From Streptomyces sp. Je 1-79 (GTDB lineage Bacteria > Actinomycetota > Actinomycetes > Streptomycetales > Streptomycetaceae): a DNA stretch of 64,000 nt. Location: assembly GCF_025195125.1 (NCBI RefSeq), contig NZ_JAMGSL010000010.1, positions 184,334 to 248,333 of the forward strand. Direction: 5' to 3'. The position numbers and the translations under genes were made by a program. The stretch's first letter is position 1, and each line of letters begins with the position of its first letter. This document shows, one piece after another, positions 63,673-64,000 of the stretch. Under the pieces are notes generated by a model, which saw only the letters and a list, made by a program, of their open reading frames with translations, was not told the DNA's origin and searched no databases.

Positions 63673-64000
63673 CAGTTGATCGCCACCTTCACGATGCCGG
63701 TGAGCGCGATCTGCGCGAGGGCGAGCGGGATAAGCGTCGTCCAGGCGAGCTTCTGGAGCTGGTCCTCGCGGAGCCGGGGGTAGCTGACCCGGAGCCAGAT
63801 GACGACGAAGGCGAGGATCGCGGTCTTGAGGAGGGTCCAGACCCAGCCGAGGCCTTCGGCGCCGAAGGGGCCGTGCCAGCCGCCGAGGAAGAGGACGGTG
63901 GTGAGCCCGCAGAGGACGACGATGCCGGCGTACTCGGCGAGCAGGAAGAGCGCGAATCGCAGGCCGGTGTACTCGGTGTACGCGCCGAAGATGATCTCGG
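63672..64000 (-). CDS. nuoH: NADH-quinone oxidoreductase subunit H (C-terminal part)
   Basis: The last 108 codons of the gene; the rest lies beyond the window. EIIFGAYTEYTGLRFALFLLAEY is typical of NuoH (segment split for length: EIIFGAYTEYTGLRF, then ALFLLAEY), and the C-terminal helices follow. NuoH contributes the quinone-binding chamber. The stop overlaps the nuoI start. Confidence 0.93.
   Translation of the reverse strand, partial: EIIFGAYTEYTGLRFALFLLAEYAGIVVLCGLTTVLFLGGWHGPFGAEGLGWVWTLLKTAILAFVVIWLRVSYPRLREDQLQKLAWTTLIPLALAQIALTGIVKVAIN

Overview
The window is chromosomal DNA of a Streptomyces (or very close relative). The evidence is very high GC, rpoB starting at TTG, the order secE-nusG-rplKA-rplJL-rpoBC on the minus strand, the tRNA-Trp/aspartate aminotransferase/adenosine deaminase block beside it, and an SLP1-type integrative element in tRNA-Tyr next to yajQ. 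The species cannot be fixed from sequence alone.

Layout. (1) 1-11859, plus strand: a siphovirus-like, non-contractile tail module (tail assembly chaperone pair joined by a -1 frameshift, two tape-measure-like proteins, distal tail protein, hub and receptor-binding proteins, collagen-like fibre, PGRP-type amidase, two small holin-like proteins). No capsid, portal, terminase or integrase gene is visible, so this may be a domesticated tail particle; the left end lies outside the window. (2) 11856-12066: a small palindromic-ended, MITE-like element. (3) 12090-24437, minus strand: rpoC, rpoB, rplL, rplJ, rplA, rplK, nusG, secE and tRNA-Trp, with terminators, an L10-type leader and an internal rpoBC promoter. 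(4) 24641-36381: core and accessory genes (aminotransferase, deaminase, a TetR/oxidoreductase pair, murB, a TetR/MFS efflux pair, two MaoC dehydratase subunits, rpmG, tRNA-Met, tRNA-Thr, an amidohydrolase-fold protein, an NAD(P)-binding protein).

(5) 36434-53159: a 16.7-kb actinobacterial integrative and conjugative element (AICE) bounded by 59-bp direct repeats of the 3' half of tRNA-Tyr. From the left it carries a DarT/DarG toxin-antitoxin pair and a DUF4365 nuclease-like gene (cargo); a control block (GntR, HD, Nudix, XRE-type regulator); a transfer block (small proteins, SpdB-like membrane protein, FtsK/TraB translocase); a replication block (Prim-Pol and an ATPase, followed by eight copies of an 8-bp repeat); and xis-int beside the intact tRNA-Tyr. 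(6) 53372-64000: yajQ, ogt-type methyltransferase, alkB, small membrane proteins, htpX, and the end of the nuo operon (nuoN, M, L, K, J, I, and the C-terminus of nuoH).

Functionally, blocks 3 and 6 are housekeeping transcription, translation and respiration. The accessory interest is in block 1 (possible tail-like bacteriocin) and block 5 (SLP1-like element with an ADP-ribosylation defence or maintenance cargo, plus strong candidates for its replication origin and its TraB transfer locus).
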